64,000 bases of DNA from Dyadobacter koreensis. GTDB lineage: Bacteria > Bacteroidota > Bacteroidia > Cytophagales > Spirosomataceae. Of the stretch, positions 9,298-19,411 are shown in pieces. How positions within the stretch are numbered: the stretch's first letter is position 1; every line of letters starts with the position of its first letter. The stretch covers positions 727,335-791,334 of the forward strand of contig NZ_FNXY01000004.1 in NCBI RefSeq assembly GCF_900108855.1, read 5' to 3'. The notes beneath the pieces were generated by a model, which saw nothing but the letters and a program-made list of their open reading frames with translations, did not search any database and was not told the DNA's origin. The translations under genes were made by a program, and so were the position numbers.

Positions 9298-10809
9298 TTA
9301 ATATCCTTCGTTCTGTGTTAGCTTAGGATTGTACTGCCGCTCTGCCAATGGTAACGGAAACAAAACCTGAAATGGCTGTACCTGAACCTGGCTTCCTCCA
9401 CTGTTTACAAAAAGTCCATTATTAGGGTTTTGCGCGGTACTTGGAATGGCTTTGTATTTTTGATAAAATGCATTCATCACCGTCAGTAATCGGCCGGTAC
9501 GTACCAGATCAAACCAGCGGTGGCCTTCATAGCTAAGTTCAAGCCGTCTTTCGTTTTCAATGGTCAAACGCAATATTGACTGATTCTGACCAGTTAAGGC
9601 AGTCAGCCCAGCACGTGCTCTGACCATGTTGACGTACCGCAACGCCTCCGTACTTTTACCCGTTTCGTTCAGTGCTTCTGCATAAAGTAGTAACACATCT
9701 GCGTAGCGTAGCAGGATCCAGTCATTATCACCATCATTTCGGGCAAAAGGGGCGCCGTTCACAATGTATTTGCGGGTGTAGTAATCCGAGGTTGACGCGC
9801 TGTTTCCTTTTGTATAATATCCGACAGAAACGGCTTTGCGGCGATCGCCCTCCGGGAACGCATTGACCAGATCCTGACGAACCACCGGACCGCCCGAAAG
9901 CCCTGCCTTGATAATGTCAGTACCGGAATAGGTTGGAAGAAAGTTGCTGGCAAAACCGCTCCCAAGACTCAAACCGCCCGAAATATACCGGACAGCGAAA
10001 AGAATTTCCTTGTTCATTTCATTACTGGTGGAAAAAACATCTTCAAAAGAAGTGCTTACCAACCCGTGTACTTTTGCCAGATTGCCGGCGGTTGGTGCTC
10101 CCTCAATCAGCTCACCGAATGTCTCAGCAGCCAACTGGTATTTTTGCTGGGTGATATAGACCTTGCCCAGCAACCCTTTTGCAGCAGTTCGGGTAGCACG
10201 TCCGAGATCAGCCGCCGGATAGCTTATTGGAAGCACCTGCGCTGCTTCAGTCAGATCTTTTTCAATCTGTGCATATACCTCAACAACCGGAGTGCGTCCA
10301 AATTCATAAGCCTGCTGGTAGTCGTCACTTAAATTTTGCGTTACCAGGGGCACTGCTCCCCAGATACGTACCAGATTAAAATAATTCAGTGCACGGATAA
10401 ATTTCATTTCACCCAGATAACGGTTTTTCAGCGTTGTGTCCATCGCTACCTGACCAGCCTTTTCCAGTACGGTATTGGCGCGGCTGATACACCGGTACGA
10501 ATCCGTCCACATCGTTTGTAAATTGGGATTGTTTTCTTCAACACCAAAAATGGTAAAGAAATAGCGTGCATTGGCAGATACCGGTTCATAAGCATTGTCG
10601 GATGCCATTTCACCAAACACAAAATAGCTGTTGTTATAAACCGGTGCAAGCTGGCTGTAAACTCCGTTCACTGCGGCCGTTACATTCGATGCGGAAGTGA
10701 ACAATTTGTCTGTTGGAATTTTAGTAGGATCAGTCAGTTCAAGGAAACTGTCCTGACAAGCAGACAGGGCACTTGTTAAAATGATAAGAAAGAGAACGAT
10801 ATTTTTCAT
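9298..10809 (-). CDS. SusD/RagB-family nutrient-binding outer-membrane lipoprotein
   Basis: 503 residues with a lipoprotein signal (MKNIVLFLIILTSALSAC; lipobox SALSAC, Cys 18). The N-terminal TPR-like part (FLGEMKFIRALNYFNLVRIWGAVPLVT), the RATRTAAKGLLGKVYITQQKY helix pair and the C-terminal ENERRLELSYEGHRWFDLVRTGRL plus the final FPLPLAERQYNPKLTQNEGY are all diagnostic of SusD. The protein sits on the outer face of the outer membrane as the lid of the adjacent SusC channel and captures oligosaccharides. It starts 21 nt after the susC stop, so the pair is one transcript. Confidence 0.95.
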   Translation of the reverse strand: MKNIVLFLIILTSALSACQDSFLELTDPTKIPTDKLFTSASNVTAAVNGVYSQLAPVYNNSYFVFGEMASDNAYEPVSANARYFFTIFGVEENNPNLQTMWTDSYRCISRANTVLEKAGQVAMDTTLKNRYLGEMKFIRALNYFNLVRIWGAVPLVTQNLSDDYQQAYEFGRTPVVEVYAQIEKDLTEAAQVLPISYPAADLGRATRTAAKGLLGKVYITQQKYQLAAETFGELIEGAPTAGNLAKVHGLVSTSFEDVFSTSNEMNKEILFAVRYISGGLSLGSGFASNFLPTYSGTDIIKAGLSGGPVVRQDLVNAFPEGDRRKAVSVGYYTKGNSASTSDYYTRKYIVNGAPFARNDGDNDWILLRYADVLLLYAEALNETGKSTEALRYVNMVRARAGLTALTGQNQSILRLTIENERRLELSYEGHRWFDLVRTGRLLTVMNAFYQKYKAIPSTAQNPNNGLFVNSGGSQVQVQPFQVLFPLPLAERQYNPKLTQNEGY

Positions 10810-10830
10810 AAATAGCTGTCAAAATTATAT

Positions 10831-13800
10831 TTAAAAACCCAAATTGATGCCTACGGTAATGGTACGTGCCAATGGGTAAGAAGCCGAGTCATAACCATAG
10901 GTCGGACTTGTCGTATTCCCGTTGTCGTTTGCTTCCGGGTTATAACCGATGTATTTGGTAAAGGTGCAAAGGTTTTGCCCACTCACATAAACTCTCGCCT
11001 GCTCAATATTCCAGCGTTTGGTAAGAGAAGAAGAAAGGGTATAACCAACAGAGAGCGTACGAATACGTAAAAACGAAGCATCATATACGTAACGGCTTGA
11101 AGGGTTGTTTGCTCCTCCCGAAGGTGTAGTAGTCACCCGCGGCTGCCAGCCATTGCCGGTATCTGTTGCCGATCTCCAGCGGTTATCTACATCGGTGATC
11201 GTGTTGGCATTCCCGTTAAAGAAATAGCCGGTCCGAAGCCACTGTGCCCATACCTTATTTCCCTGAGAACCCTGCAGGATCATGTTCAGGTCAAAACCTT
11301 TGTAGGATAATGTGTTGGTTAGTCCGTAAGTAAATTTTGGCAGCGGATTTCCCAGGTAAGTAAGATCGGATGCATCAATTTTACCATCCTGATTCATATC
11401 CTTATACTTGATATCACCCGGCTTTGAACCACCACTGGCCCAGACTGCACCTGCGTCCACGTCTGCCTGATCTTTAAAAACACCAGTCTGGCGGTATCCG
11501 TAAAATTCACCCAAAGCCTGTCCGGGCTGAATGATCACATAGTTTGTAAAACCACCCGCGCTGTAATAAACAGGCTTTTCATTGACCAAAGAAACAACTT
11601 TATTGGCATTAAAAGAGATGTTACCATTTGTTGTCCAGCTCAGATTTTCTCCTCTGACGTTTCTGGAGGTAATCGATAATTCAAAACCTTTGTTTTCAAT
11701 CTTTCCGATATTTTCAAGCACACTGCCAGCAGTTCCTACCAGGGCGGGCACGTTGCGATTGTTCAGAAGTCCTGTCGTCAACCTTTTATAAATGTCTGCC
11801 GACAAATACAGACGGTCTTTCCATACACCCAGCTCCAAACCTGCATCAAATTGTTGGTTGGTCTCCCAGGTCAGCGACTGATTGCCGATGTTGGTTGCCG
11901 CATAACCATAAACCCTACCGCCCGATCCGGCACCAAAAACATAATTAGCCTGGGTCGCATAACTTTGTGAAGAATAATTTCCGATGTTGTTATTACCCGT
12001 TAAACCATAGCTGCCCCTGATTTTCAGATCGCTGATCCATACGATGTTTTTCATAAAATTTTCCTCTGACAAACGCCAGGCAGCCGAAACGGAAGGGAAG
12101 GTTGCATACCGGTTACGGGATCCAAAACGCGACGATCCGTCTCTACGAATAGCTGCTGAAAACATATATTTGTCTTTGTAGCTATAATTGACACGCCCGA
12201 GCAGCGATACCAGGTTGTTTTTGGAATACACATTGGTACTTACCGTATTTCCCGCGCCACTGATGTTGGTGATCAGATCATTCACAAAACTGCCATTTAC
12301 ACCGGTGATGACATTCCCGGAGCTCTCCGCCGACTGGGCTGTATATCCTGCCAGGAAATTAAATGAATGATCTTGGGCAAACACTTTGTTATAGTTCAAC
12401 GTATTTTCCCAAAGCCAGTTTGAACCGGTATTCATCCGCTTGGCCGCCGCAATATTACTGGCAAGCGGATTACTCAGATTGGCTGTTGGTGCCGTGTTGG
12501 ATGGCATGGTTGCCGGCACAAATTGGTTACGGGTTTCTGTGTTGTATTCGGTTCCAAAACTTGTTCTGGCTTTAAGCCCTTCGATAATTTCCCATTCTAG
12601 ATAAGTATTACCTAAAAACCGGGGACTGTTGCCGCGATCCTGATACTGGTCCAGCTGTACGGTCGGTCCACGAAAGTTAGGGGAAATAGAATTGGCACCC
12701 TGTGTAAGTGGATAATTATTGGTATTGGCAAAATCGCCATTCGGCAGCCTCTCAGGGAAAAGTGAGGGCATAACCAAAGCAGCTGCCACCGGATCAGTAC
12801 CTACGGCAATAATACCTGCATCATTGGTTCCTGCAATATTCTGATAGCGCGTATTGGTAAGTGAAGGAGCGAGTACCAGCCCGGCTTTCACACGTTTGGA
12901 AACCTGAGCTTCGAGATTGGCCCGCAGGGTATATCGTTCAAAACTGGTGGATTTCAATATTCCATCCTGCTTTAAATAAGAAGCAGATATATGATAGCGT
13001 ATTTTTTCACTGCTCCCCGAAGCCGAAAGTTCCTGCTGGTTTATAAAAGCTTTGCGGTAAATCTCATGCTGCCAATCAGTTTGGGGAAGATCAGAAGGCG
13101 GCGCATCATAAAAAGCATAATACTTCAAACCTGCATTCACAGCCGACTCTTTGGAATAATCGATAAACTGCTCGTTGTTCATCACCGAAATTTTTCGGGA
13201 TATATCCTGAAAACCGGCATACGTGTTAAAACTGATCCGGGTTTTACCGGGTGTGCCCCGTTTGGTTGTGACCAGAATGACGCCATTACCACCCCTTGAA
13301 CCATAAATAGCAGCGGCAGCGGCATCTTTCAAAACTTCAATGGATTGAATATCACCCAGATTGATCTGATTAAAATTATCAGCACTTGCCAGCGGATAAC
13401 CATCCACCACGTACAAGGGAGAATTTCCGGCACCCAGCGAACCTACACCACGAATCCGTATTATCGGGGCTGCACCAGGTTGTCCACCGGCCTGGCTGAT
13501 GTTCACGCCGGATACCTGCGCGGCGAGTGCCTGTGCAGGGTTGGCTACCGAAATGTTGCTTAATTGTTTTGAGGAAACCGAGCTGACTGCGGTGGAAAGC
13601 GACTTCCTGTTCTGCTCACCATAACCTACGACAACCACTTCGTTCAGTGCTTTGGAGTCGGTGATCATCTCAACATTAATTACGGTCTGGTTGTTAACCG
13701 GAACCTCTTTATTTAAGTAGCCGATGTAACTGAAAACAAGAATCTGCTCCCCTGACGGAACCTGTATTGTATACTTTCCTTCAATGTCCGTGGAAGTCCC

Positions 13801-13941
13801 GGTTGAAGTTCCCTTTAACAAAATATTTACTCCCGGCAGATCCTGCCCGCCATCGGTTACGCGTCCTGAAATGGAAAGCTGCTGCGCCCGCAGCCAAGTA
13901 GAAGCACTTAAAAACAAGATTGAGAATAATAGTAAACGCAT
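10831..13941 (-). CDS. SusC/RagA-family TonB-dependent outer-membrane transporter
   Basis: 1036 residues with a signal peptide (MRLLLFSILFLSASTWLRAQ). A carboxypeptidase-regulatory-like domain follows at about 22-100 (ISGRVTDGGQDLPGVNILLKG). The TonB-box region is LNEVVVVGYGEQNRKSLSTA. The plug starts near 115, with IRIRGVGSLGAGNSPLYVVDG and IEVLKDAAAAAIYGSRGGNGVILVTTK. The remaining ~800 residues form the barrel and end in an aromatic residue (VGINLGF). It has no STN domain, so it is not expected to signal through FecR; control is more likely through the upstream TGCAACA repeats at 14083-14111 and the propeller sensor. It imports the oligosaccharides delivered by its SusD partner. Confidence 0.95.
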   Translation of the reverse strand: MRLLLFSILFLSASTWLRAQQLSISGRVTDGGQDLPGVNILLKGTSTGTSTDIEGKYTIQVPSGEQILVFSYIGYLNKEVPVNNQTVINVEMITDSKALNEVVVVGYGEQNRKSLSTAVSSVSSKQLSNISVANPAQALAAQVSGVNISQAGGQPGAAPIIRIRGVGSLGAGNSPLYVVDGYPLASADNFNQINLGDIQSIEVLKDAAAAAIYGSRGGNGVILVTTKRGTPGKTRISFNTYAGFQDISRKISVMNNEQFIDYSKESAVNAGLKYYAFYDAPPSDLPQTDWQHEIYRKAFINQQELSASGSSEKIRYHISASYLKQDGILKSTSFERYTLRANLEAQVSKRVKAGLVLAPSLTNTRYQNIAGTNDAGIIAVGTDPVAAALVMPSLFPERLPNGDFANTNNYPLTQGANSISPNFRGPTVQLDQYQDRGNSPRFLGNTYLEWEIIEGLKARTSFGTEYNTETRNQFVPATMPSNTAPTANLSNPLASNIAAAKRMNTGSNWLWENTLNYNKVFAQDHSFNFLAGYTAQSAESSGNVITGVNGSFVNDLITNISGAGNTVSTNVYSKNNLVSLLGRVNYSYKDKYMFSAAIRRDGSSRFGSRNRYATFPSVSAAWRLSEENFMKNIVWISDLKIRGSYGLTGNNNIGNYSSQSYATQANYVFGAGSGGRVYGYAATNIGNQSLTWETNQQFDAGLELGVWKDRLYLSADIYKRLTTGLLNNRNVPALVGTAGSVLENIGKIENKGFELSITSRNVRGENLSWTTNGNISFNANKVVSLVNEKPVYYSAGGFTNYVIIQPGQALGEFYGYRQTGVFKDQADVDAGAVWASGGSKPGDIKYKDMNQDGKIDASDLTYLGNPLPKFTYGLTNTLSYKGFDLNMILQGSQGNKVWAQWLRTGYFFNGNANTITDVDNRWRSATDTGNGWQPRVTTTPSGGANNPSSRYVYDASFLRIRTLSVGYTLSSSLTKRWNIEQARVYVSGQNLCTFTKYIGYNPEANDNGNTTSPTYGYDSASYPLARTITVGINLGF

Positions 13942-14623
13942 ATAAAAAAGATTTAGAGAGTGAGTCTGAAATACTAATCGAGCTAGCCTTATCAGACTTA
14001 ATTAGATTAAATTTTATCCGCAAAAAATACAGTTATTTTTGAGTGTAAAGTAAGTGTCTGATACAGAGAATAACGGAGAGAGATGTTGCAGAAGAAGCTG
14101 GAAATGTTGCAAAATCGGTGTTTTAGCACATTTAATCCTTGCTTTATCTAAGAAAAATCGAGATATCTGATTACCAACCACCAGAGCACTACTAATAGTT
14201 AGGTTTAAAGACAGAAAATTGATGATGCCAAAACTGGTGACCACGAAAATCTTCGATCACCGGTACTGAAATGACGGTACCTGAAGATAGCTGAGCTAGC
14301 CTATATGCCTTTATATAAGGAAATGAATATTATTACATAGCTTCTCGGAGACAAGGTATGGACAGCGTTATTTTTGCTCGCAAATAATATTCTTGCCCTA
14401 AGAATGGCATTAATAGTCTGGTATAATTTCGTAGTATTCGAAGAATAAAATCGGGCAGTAAATTGCCTTTTGAGAATTGGAAACAAAAATGACTTTTATG
14501 GCCATCAGCATTCAATTAGGAAAAGAAAAGGCGCTAATTAGACGTAATTTGATATTCCCACTTATTGAGTAAAGGAAAAACATGGTGGGTAATTACATAA
14601 AATTCAGTTAAGCAGCACTGGCC
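13942..14623. other. Intergenic region between the two Sus loci
   Basis: About 680 bp without a credible gene. It contains the susC leader and the TGCAACA repeat pair. The ten bases GAGCTAGCCT occur at about 13980 and again at about 14294, of unknown meaning. Short open frames here (for example 14014-14244) are A/T-rich and have no family resemblance. Confidence 0.6.
14083..14111 (-). promoter_or_regulatory. Candidate regulator-binding repeats upstream of susC, TGCAACA with 21-bp period
   Basis: ATGTTGCA occurs at 14083-14090 and 14104-14111, 21 bp apart. On the minus strand this reads TGCAACAT-N13-TGCAACAT toward susC, about 140 bp before its ATG. Spacing and orientation match the pair before the beta-helix gene at 1967, and the TCTT preceding the start-proximal half-site is also shared. 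Two independent occurrences in one locus support a shared operator. Confidence 0.55.
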
Positions 14624-15400
14624 TTAACGGAGTAATTGCATGAGCAACTCAGGTTCGTTTGTGGTTATATAATTGATTTTTTTCTCAATAAACCAATCCA
14701 TCATCGACTTATCATTTACTGTCCAGACGTTTGTGGTCAGCTTCAGATCATGACTTTGTTTAATCCATTGAGGATTTTTTTGAAATGACGGATAAGGATA
14801 ATCAATGCCAGATAAGCCCGCTAAGGAAATTTCTTCCGGTGATTTTTCTCCGTTTAAGTAAGTTACTTCCGCTTTGGGAGCCAGCGCTTTCACTTTTTTA
14901 CAAACGTCAAAATCAAAACTGATATAATCTGTCATTTTCCCCAGACCCATTGATTTGACCAAATCAACACACTTTTCTGCTAAAATCAGTGATCGTTCTT
15001 TGCTTACCAAAGAAGGCTTTACTTCCAGAATAAGTCTTGTTTTGTTTTGCGTTTTACCCGCTTTCAGGTAAGCTACCAGTGTTGGCAGATTTTCTCCGTT
15101 AGATAATTTTAGAGTGGAAAGTTCGGCTGAACTGGCTTTTTCAATATTTCTACCTTGAATAATATGATCATGATGTACGAACAGAACAGAATCGGATGAC
15201 ATGTGTACGTCGAACTCAGTGCCGTAACATTCCATTTTAATAGCTGCCTTCAAAGCAGCTATCGAATTTTCTGTCGCAGCCGTATTTTTCCAGGCCCCCC
15301 GGTGAGCGATTACCTTCGTTCTGCTTTTTTCCTTTTGGGCATAGCCTTCCGCAGACAAGAACAAAAATCCTGTCAGTAAAAATAAAATACATTTTTTCAT
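14624..15400 (-). CDS. Secreted glycerophosphodiester phosphodiesterase-family protein
   Basis: 258 residues with a signal peptide (MKKCILFLLTGFLFLSAEGYAQ). The GDPD signature is complete: IAHRG with His 33, the ENS that follows (Glu 44), GTEFDV with the metal ligands Glu 62 and Asp 64, HHD with catalytic His 77, and ILEVKP further on. Family members hydrolyse glycerophosphodiesters to glycerol-3-phosphate and an alcohol; periplasmic Bacteroidota paralogues often have untested substrates. It is the last gene of the minus-strand run from 29.7 kb and starts 14 nt after the MocA-type gene, so the two are almost certainly co-transcribed. Confidence 0.9.
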   Translation of the reverse strand: MKKCILFLLTGFLFLSAEGYAQKEKSRTKVIAHRGAWKNTAATENSIAALKAAIKMECYGTEFDVHMSSDSVLFVHHDHIIQGRNIEKASSAELSTLKLSNGENLPTLVAYLKAGKTQNKTRLILEVKPSLVSKERSLILAEKCVDLVKSMGLGKMTDYISFDFDVCKKVKALAPKAEVTYLNGEKSPEEISLAGLSGIDYPYPSFQKNPQWIKQSHDLKLTTNVWTVNDKSMMDWFIEKKINYITTNEPELLMQLLR

Positions 15401-15414
15401 AAGGTTAAAGGAAT

Positions 15415-16404
15415 TTAGGATATTGAAATGGCTGCTCCGTTTTTACGTTTGCTTTTGTCTGCCGCGTCCATAAAAGCGAATATTTCCAAGGTTTGCTCGG
15501 CAGTTACCGGTGGTTTCCCGGTTTGAAAAAATGTTATCATTTCTGAAACCAGTGGCTGATAGCTGCTGAAAGGCCCCAGTTGAGCAATTCCCTTTTCGCC
15601 AAATGCAGTACCGGCAATGCCGGATGCACCCTTCCGGATTGCCCTGACAGTTCCGATACGCCCGTCTTCCCAAACTCCGGTTACCAGATCCGTTCCCTCC
15701 TCGTGTACTCTGGAAACTTTCCTGCATCCGGGTCCCATCACGGTAAAAAGCATTTCGACACCGTGAATGGCATACCACGCCAGATCCATGTGATTTTTAT
15801 CAATTTCCGCAGGTGTGTAAACATCCGCACCTGTCACTTTCCCGATGGAACCAGAAACCACTTTCTGTACATTTGCATCAAAACGTAGTGCTGAGGATGT
15901 AAAAACCGGTGTACTGTATTCCCGAGCGGCTTTAAAAATTGACTTTGCCTCGCTTAATGAAGGAGCAATCGGTTTATCAATAAATATGCTTTTACCTGCT
16001 TTAAATACGGGAAGCGCCTGCTCCAGATGCGGTCGTCCGTCATTGCTTTCCAGTAAAACGACATCTACCTTTTTCAGCAGTGCTTCAATAGATTCCACAA
16101 TTTCCACACCATCTTTTTTCACGGCTTCTATAATGGCAGGTTTCATTTTCAAAGCCGAAGCAATATCCTTGCTTCCGTGGGGATAAGCAGCTACAACTTT
16201 GTAACCGCCCATTTCCGCACCACCGGCATTAATCATTTTGGTAAAGACTTCACTGTGGGAAGTATCCAGTCCGATAATGCCAATCCGCCTCCCTTCAGCA
16301 GCAACCGATTGAAACCCGAATGCATCGGAAATACTAACCAGACTCAAACCCACTCCGGCTAATGCCGTCATTCTTAAAAAATCTCTTCTGCTGCAGTTGT
16401 TCAT
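15415..16404 (-). CDS. Gfo/Idh/MocA-family oxidoreductase with Tat signal
   Basis: 329 residues. The N-terminus MNNCSRRDFLRMTALAGVGLSL carries the twin-arginine motif S-R-R-D-F-L-R and a hydrophobic stretch, so the protein should be exported folded, with its NAD(P) cofactor, to the periplasm. A Rossmann-like start (RIGIIGLDTSHSEVF) is followed by VDVVLLESNDGRPHLEQALPVF and the family's KPIAPSL motif (catalytic Lys context). Members oxidise or reduce sugar and inositol hydroxyls, and several Tat-exported ones act on glycans. The fingerprint GxGxxG is modified to GIIGLDTSH, as in many secreted relatives. Confidence 0.85.
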   Translation of the reverse strand: MNNCSRRDFLRMTALAGVGLSLVSISDAFGFQSVAAEGRRIGIIGLDTSHSEVFTKMINAGGAEMGGYKVVAAYPHGSKDIASALKMKPAIIEAVKKDGVEIVESIEALLKKVDVVLLESNDGRPHLEQALPVFKAGKSIFIDKPIAPSLSEAKSIFKAAREYSTPVFTSSALRFDANVQKVVSGSIGKVTGADVYTPAEIDKNHMDLAWYAIHGVEMLFTVMGPGCRKVSRVHEEGTDLVTGVWEDGRIGTVRAIRKGASGIAGTAFGEKGIAQLGPFSSYQPLVSEMITFFQTGKPPVTAEQTLEIFAFMDAADKSKRKNGAAISIS

Positions 16405-16510
16405 TTCAGTTTCAGGAATAGATAGTTAGAAGTGAAACGTTAGATACTGCCTCTCTGACAGTGAGCTGCTCGCTCACAGCATCCCATTTCACTTTTTACA
16501 TTTAACACGT

Positions 16511-19267
16511 TCACAATTTTTCAAAATAGATCCAATCCAGAAAAAAAAGCCCCGTTTTGTTTTTATCTGGATTGGAAAAAGTAAAGTAAAGATCATGGAT
16601 GCCAGTGGTTGGTTTCAGGCTGATCTCATATTCCTTCCAGTCGGTTTTTACATCTTTGGGCTGGCCGGCCTTTACGGACAACCTACCAATTACAGCACCT
16701 TTGTCACTTCCTTGCCGCACTTTGATCAGGCCACCCGCTCCCTGCTCCTGAAGACGGATTTTTATTTTTTTAATATGCGTAAAGTCAATTTGTTTGAAGC
16801 TCACGTATCTTCCGTTTCTGCCCCAGATCGATGAAACATAGCCAGTGTTTAAAGTAGCAATAAATACATTGGCACTACCCTCTTCATAATCTTCCATCTG
16901 GACAAGCGGATTGCGTAACACCAGGTGACTACTGCTTTTTAAAGGCTCGATGCCAATGGCACCTTTGTCGGTATAACCCGCCTGCAGTACATATGCACCT
17001 TCCTTGCCTTGTCCTATGTGTTCAGTCAATTTAAAACTGCCACTCAGCGGAAGCTGTTTCTTTTGTTCTCCAAGAGAAAGAATGTATCTGGCAATTTCGA
17101 TGGCGTCTTTTTCGGGCAAATCCATATGTGGCGGCATCGGATAAGTTCCCCAGCTTCCGCTACCACCTTTGATAATTTTATCAGCAAGTTTGTGATCCGT
17201 TCCTTCTTTTCCTGTATAACGTTTGGCAATCTCCTTCAAAGCGGGTCCAATAGACTTTGTGTCCATCGTGTGGCAAGCCTTGCAGTCAAGAGACGCATAT
17301 AGTTTTTCGGTTGCCGCATATTTGATATTGCCATGGCTTGCTCCTGACAATGCCGAGGCCAGATCTTTCCCAAAAGCCAGATAGTTGAAAGAAGCTGTCA
17401 CGCGCGACTTGTCGATCACTTTATCTTCTGCATCTTTTATATTTATTTTGTAATCAAAAGCCGTGTTGTCCCAATAAAAACTCTTATTATCAGTACTCGT
17501 TACCGATACAACAGGCGGTGTATTCCCTACTTTAATCTGTGCTGTTGCAACACCTTTCCCATCTTGCGAATCAGAAACGGTGAGCGAAATGTCATAGATA
17601 CCGGTTTTTGTAAAAACATATTTTACTTTCTGGCCCGTCAATTTTTTTGTTCCAATTTTCCACTCAAAGGTTAGCTGATCTCCCGGATCATAATCTTTTG
17701 ACTTCTCTGCCGATAGCAAAACGGTCATAGGAGCGGCTCCATATTGCTTATCAATCTGAATATCAGCAATCGGATTACGGTTTCCTTCAGAGTATTCCAC
17801 ACGGATCAGACCGGCATCCGTATTTTTGGCAAACCAGTTGGTACCATAGGCCAGCATGTAAATCGCGCCATCCGGTGCAATTTTCATATCCATGGGTGCA
17901 ACGACTTTCAAATACGGCAGGAAAGGCTCCATGCTTACATAATTACCATCCTTATCCAGCGTTACGGCCATAATCCATTTCCGGATCCATTCGTAGATAA
18001 ACAGTTTCCCGTCGTAGTAAGCCGGCAATTTGTATTTTGCATTCGGGTACAAATCGCTGTAATAAACCGGCCCGGCCATCGCACTTGCGCCACCTTTACC
18101 TACCATGGGCCAGCGTTTTGATTCCCCTTTTCCATACCAGATCATTGCGGGCTGTGCAGGAGGCAGGTTTTTGACACCTGTATTGTTAGGTGAATTATTG
18201 AAAGGGTGAAGCGGATACTGTTTTGACCCTTCTTTTTTTGTTTCAAAATCATATTTTGGAAACCCTTCATTATTACCCAAAAAATAAGGATAACCGAAAA
18301 AACCCGGCTTACGTGCCTGATTGATTTCATCGTAACTCAAAAAATTCTCCTCTGCGGGAACGTTGGTATCCGGTCCTACATCACCCCAGTACACAAAATT
18401 ATTTTTAGGATCGACCGACATACGGAACGGGTTACGGCATCCCATCACATATATTTCAGGATGACCAACGGAACCATCTTTGGGAAAAAGATTTCCATCC
18501 GGAATAGAATATGTACCATCCGGCTCCGGTTTGATTCTCAGTATTTTCCCCCGATAATCTTTGCTGTTTGCTGTTGTGCCCTGCCCATCCGACAGCTGTC
18601 TGCCGGGGCGTTCGTCCGTTGGATTATGACCTTCAATTTCTTCTGCATTCGTATTATCTCCGGTTGAAAGATATAACAACCCATCCGCCCCAAAAGTAAG
18701 ATAACCTGCTGAATGACAACAATAAGTACGCTGCGTAGGAATTTCGAGCAAAACTTTTTTAGAGGCCATATTAATCTGACCACCTACCATTTCATAGCGC
18801 TCAAGGTTACTCACATTTTTATTTCCTCCTACGCCGTAGTAAAAATAGATCCAGTGATTCTTATCAAAATCCGGATCCACCGCTACACCGAGCATACCAT
18901 CTTCAATGCCGCTGAAAACATTGAAATGCGCAATGGTTTTAATCTGTTTTTCTTTCTCATTATAAAGCTTTACGGCTCCTTTCCGCTCTACAATGACGAC
19001 ATCCAGATTGGGTAAAATGGCCATTTCCATCGGTTCATCCAATCCCTGCGCGAGCATCATGTGCGTAAACCGGCTACTGTCCGGCGCAGAGGTATCGGCA
19101 GTTGTTTTCTGTTTGTACATTATCGCATCCCGGCTTGGGGACTGCATGTTTCCCTTGTTCTCATAAAAAACATTTACATAATTTTTATCTGTAAAGAAAC
19201 TGATTACACTTGCGGATGCTAAAATAACTGTGAGAAACAATCCGCCGATTAGCTTAAATGAGATCAA
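16511..19267 (-). CDS. PQQ-dependent sugar dehydrogenase fused to PKD, cytochrome c and carbohydrate-binding domains
   Basis: 918 residues from a TTG start at 19265-19267; an in-frame stop lies just upstream and no ATG precedes the signal-like segment ISFKLIGGLFLTVILASASVISFF. About residues 60-480 are a six-bladed GSDH propeller (LDEPMEMAILPNLDVVIVERKG, GMLGVAVDPDF, VMGCRNPFRMSVDPK). A PKD domain follows near 500-590 (DYDPGDQLTFEWKIG). A c-type cytochrome has CKACH at 662-666 and a likely axial Met in TYPMPPHM. The end (about 770-918) resembles a CBM6-like domain (VQMEDYEEGSANVFIA). It would oxidise a sugar in the periplasm and pass electrons through its own heme. The gene lies in the same minus-strand run as the second Sus pair. 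Confidence 0.9.
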   Translation of the reverse strand: MISFKLIGGLFLTVILASASVISFFTDKNYVNVFYENKGNMQSPSRDAIMYKQKTTADTSAPDSSRFTHMMLAQGLDEPMEMAILPNLDVVIVERKGAVKLYNEKEKQIKTIAHFNVFSGIEDGMLGVAVDPDFDKNHWIYFYYGVGGNKNVSNLERYEMVGGQINMASKKVLLEIPTQRTYCCHSAGYLTFGADGLLYLSTGDNTNAEEIEGHNPTDERPGRQLSDGQGTTANSKDYRGKILRIKPEPDGTYSIPDGNLFPKDGSVGHPEIYVMGCRNPFRMSVDPKNNFVYWGDVGPDTNVPAEENFLSYDEINQARKPGFFGYPYFLGNNEGFPKYDFETKKEGSKQYPLHPFNNSPNNTGVKNLPPAQPAMIWYGKGESKRWPMVGKGGASAMAGPVYYSDLYPNAKYKLPAYYDGKLFIYEWIRKWIMAVTLDKDGNYVSMEPFLPYLKVVAPMDMKIAPDGAIYMLAYGTNWFAKNTDAGLIRVEYSEGNRNPIADIQIDKQYGAAPMTVLLSAEKSKDYDPGDQLTFEWKIGTKKLTGQKVKYVFTKTGIYDISLTVSDSQDGKGVATAQIKVGNTPPVVSVTSTDNKSFYWDNTAFDYKINIKDAEDKVIDKSRVTASFNYLAFGKDLASALSGASHGNIKYAATEKLYASLDCKACHTMDTKSIGPALKEIAKRYTGKEGTDHKLADKIIKGGSGSWGTYPMPPHMDLPEKDAIEIARYILSLGEQKKQLPLSGSFKLTEHIGQGKEGAYVLQAGYTDKGAIGIEPLKSSSHLVLRNPLVQMEDYEEGSANVFIATLNTGYVSSIWGRNGRYVSFKQIDFTHIKKIKIRLQEQGAGGLIKVRQGSDKGAVIGRLSVKAGQPKDVKTDWKEYEISLKPTTGIHDLYFTFSNPDKNKTGLFFLDWIYFEKL

Positions 19268-19411
19268 TAGTTAATATGATTAAGGATTTAGGAATATATA
19301 TGGTAAAAATGGCAAAACTTGATATTTTATTTTATTTTCTTGATAATAAATAAAATTTTAAGTTATTAAGTAATCTTAAGATGTGCAGTATCCTGTACTT
19401 CGTTGCCATTT

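Noticed and set aside
14014..14515. Short minus-strand frames (76, 61 and 60 codons) in the gap between Sus loci
   Set aside because: Low-complexity A/T-rich translations without domain pattern; the region fits a leader and operator better.
16461..16477. GTGAGC/GCTCAC inverted repeat between the MocA-type and dehydrogenase genes
   Set aside because: A 6-bp stem without a T-run; too weak to call a terminator or operator.
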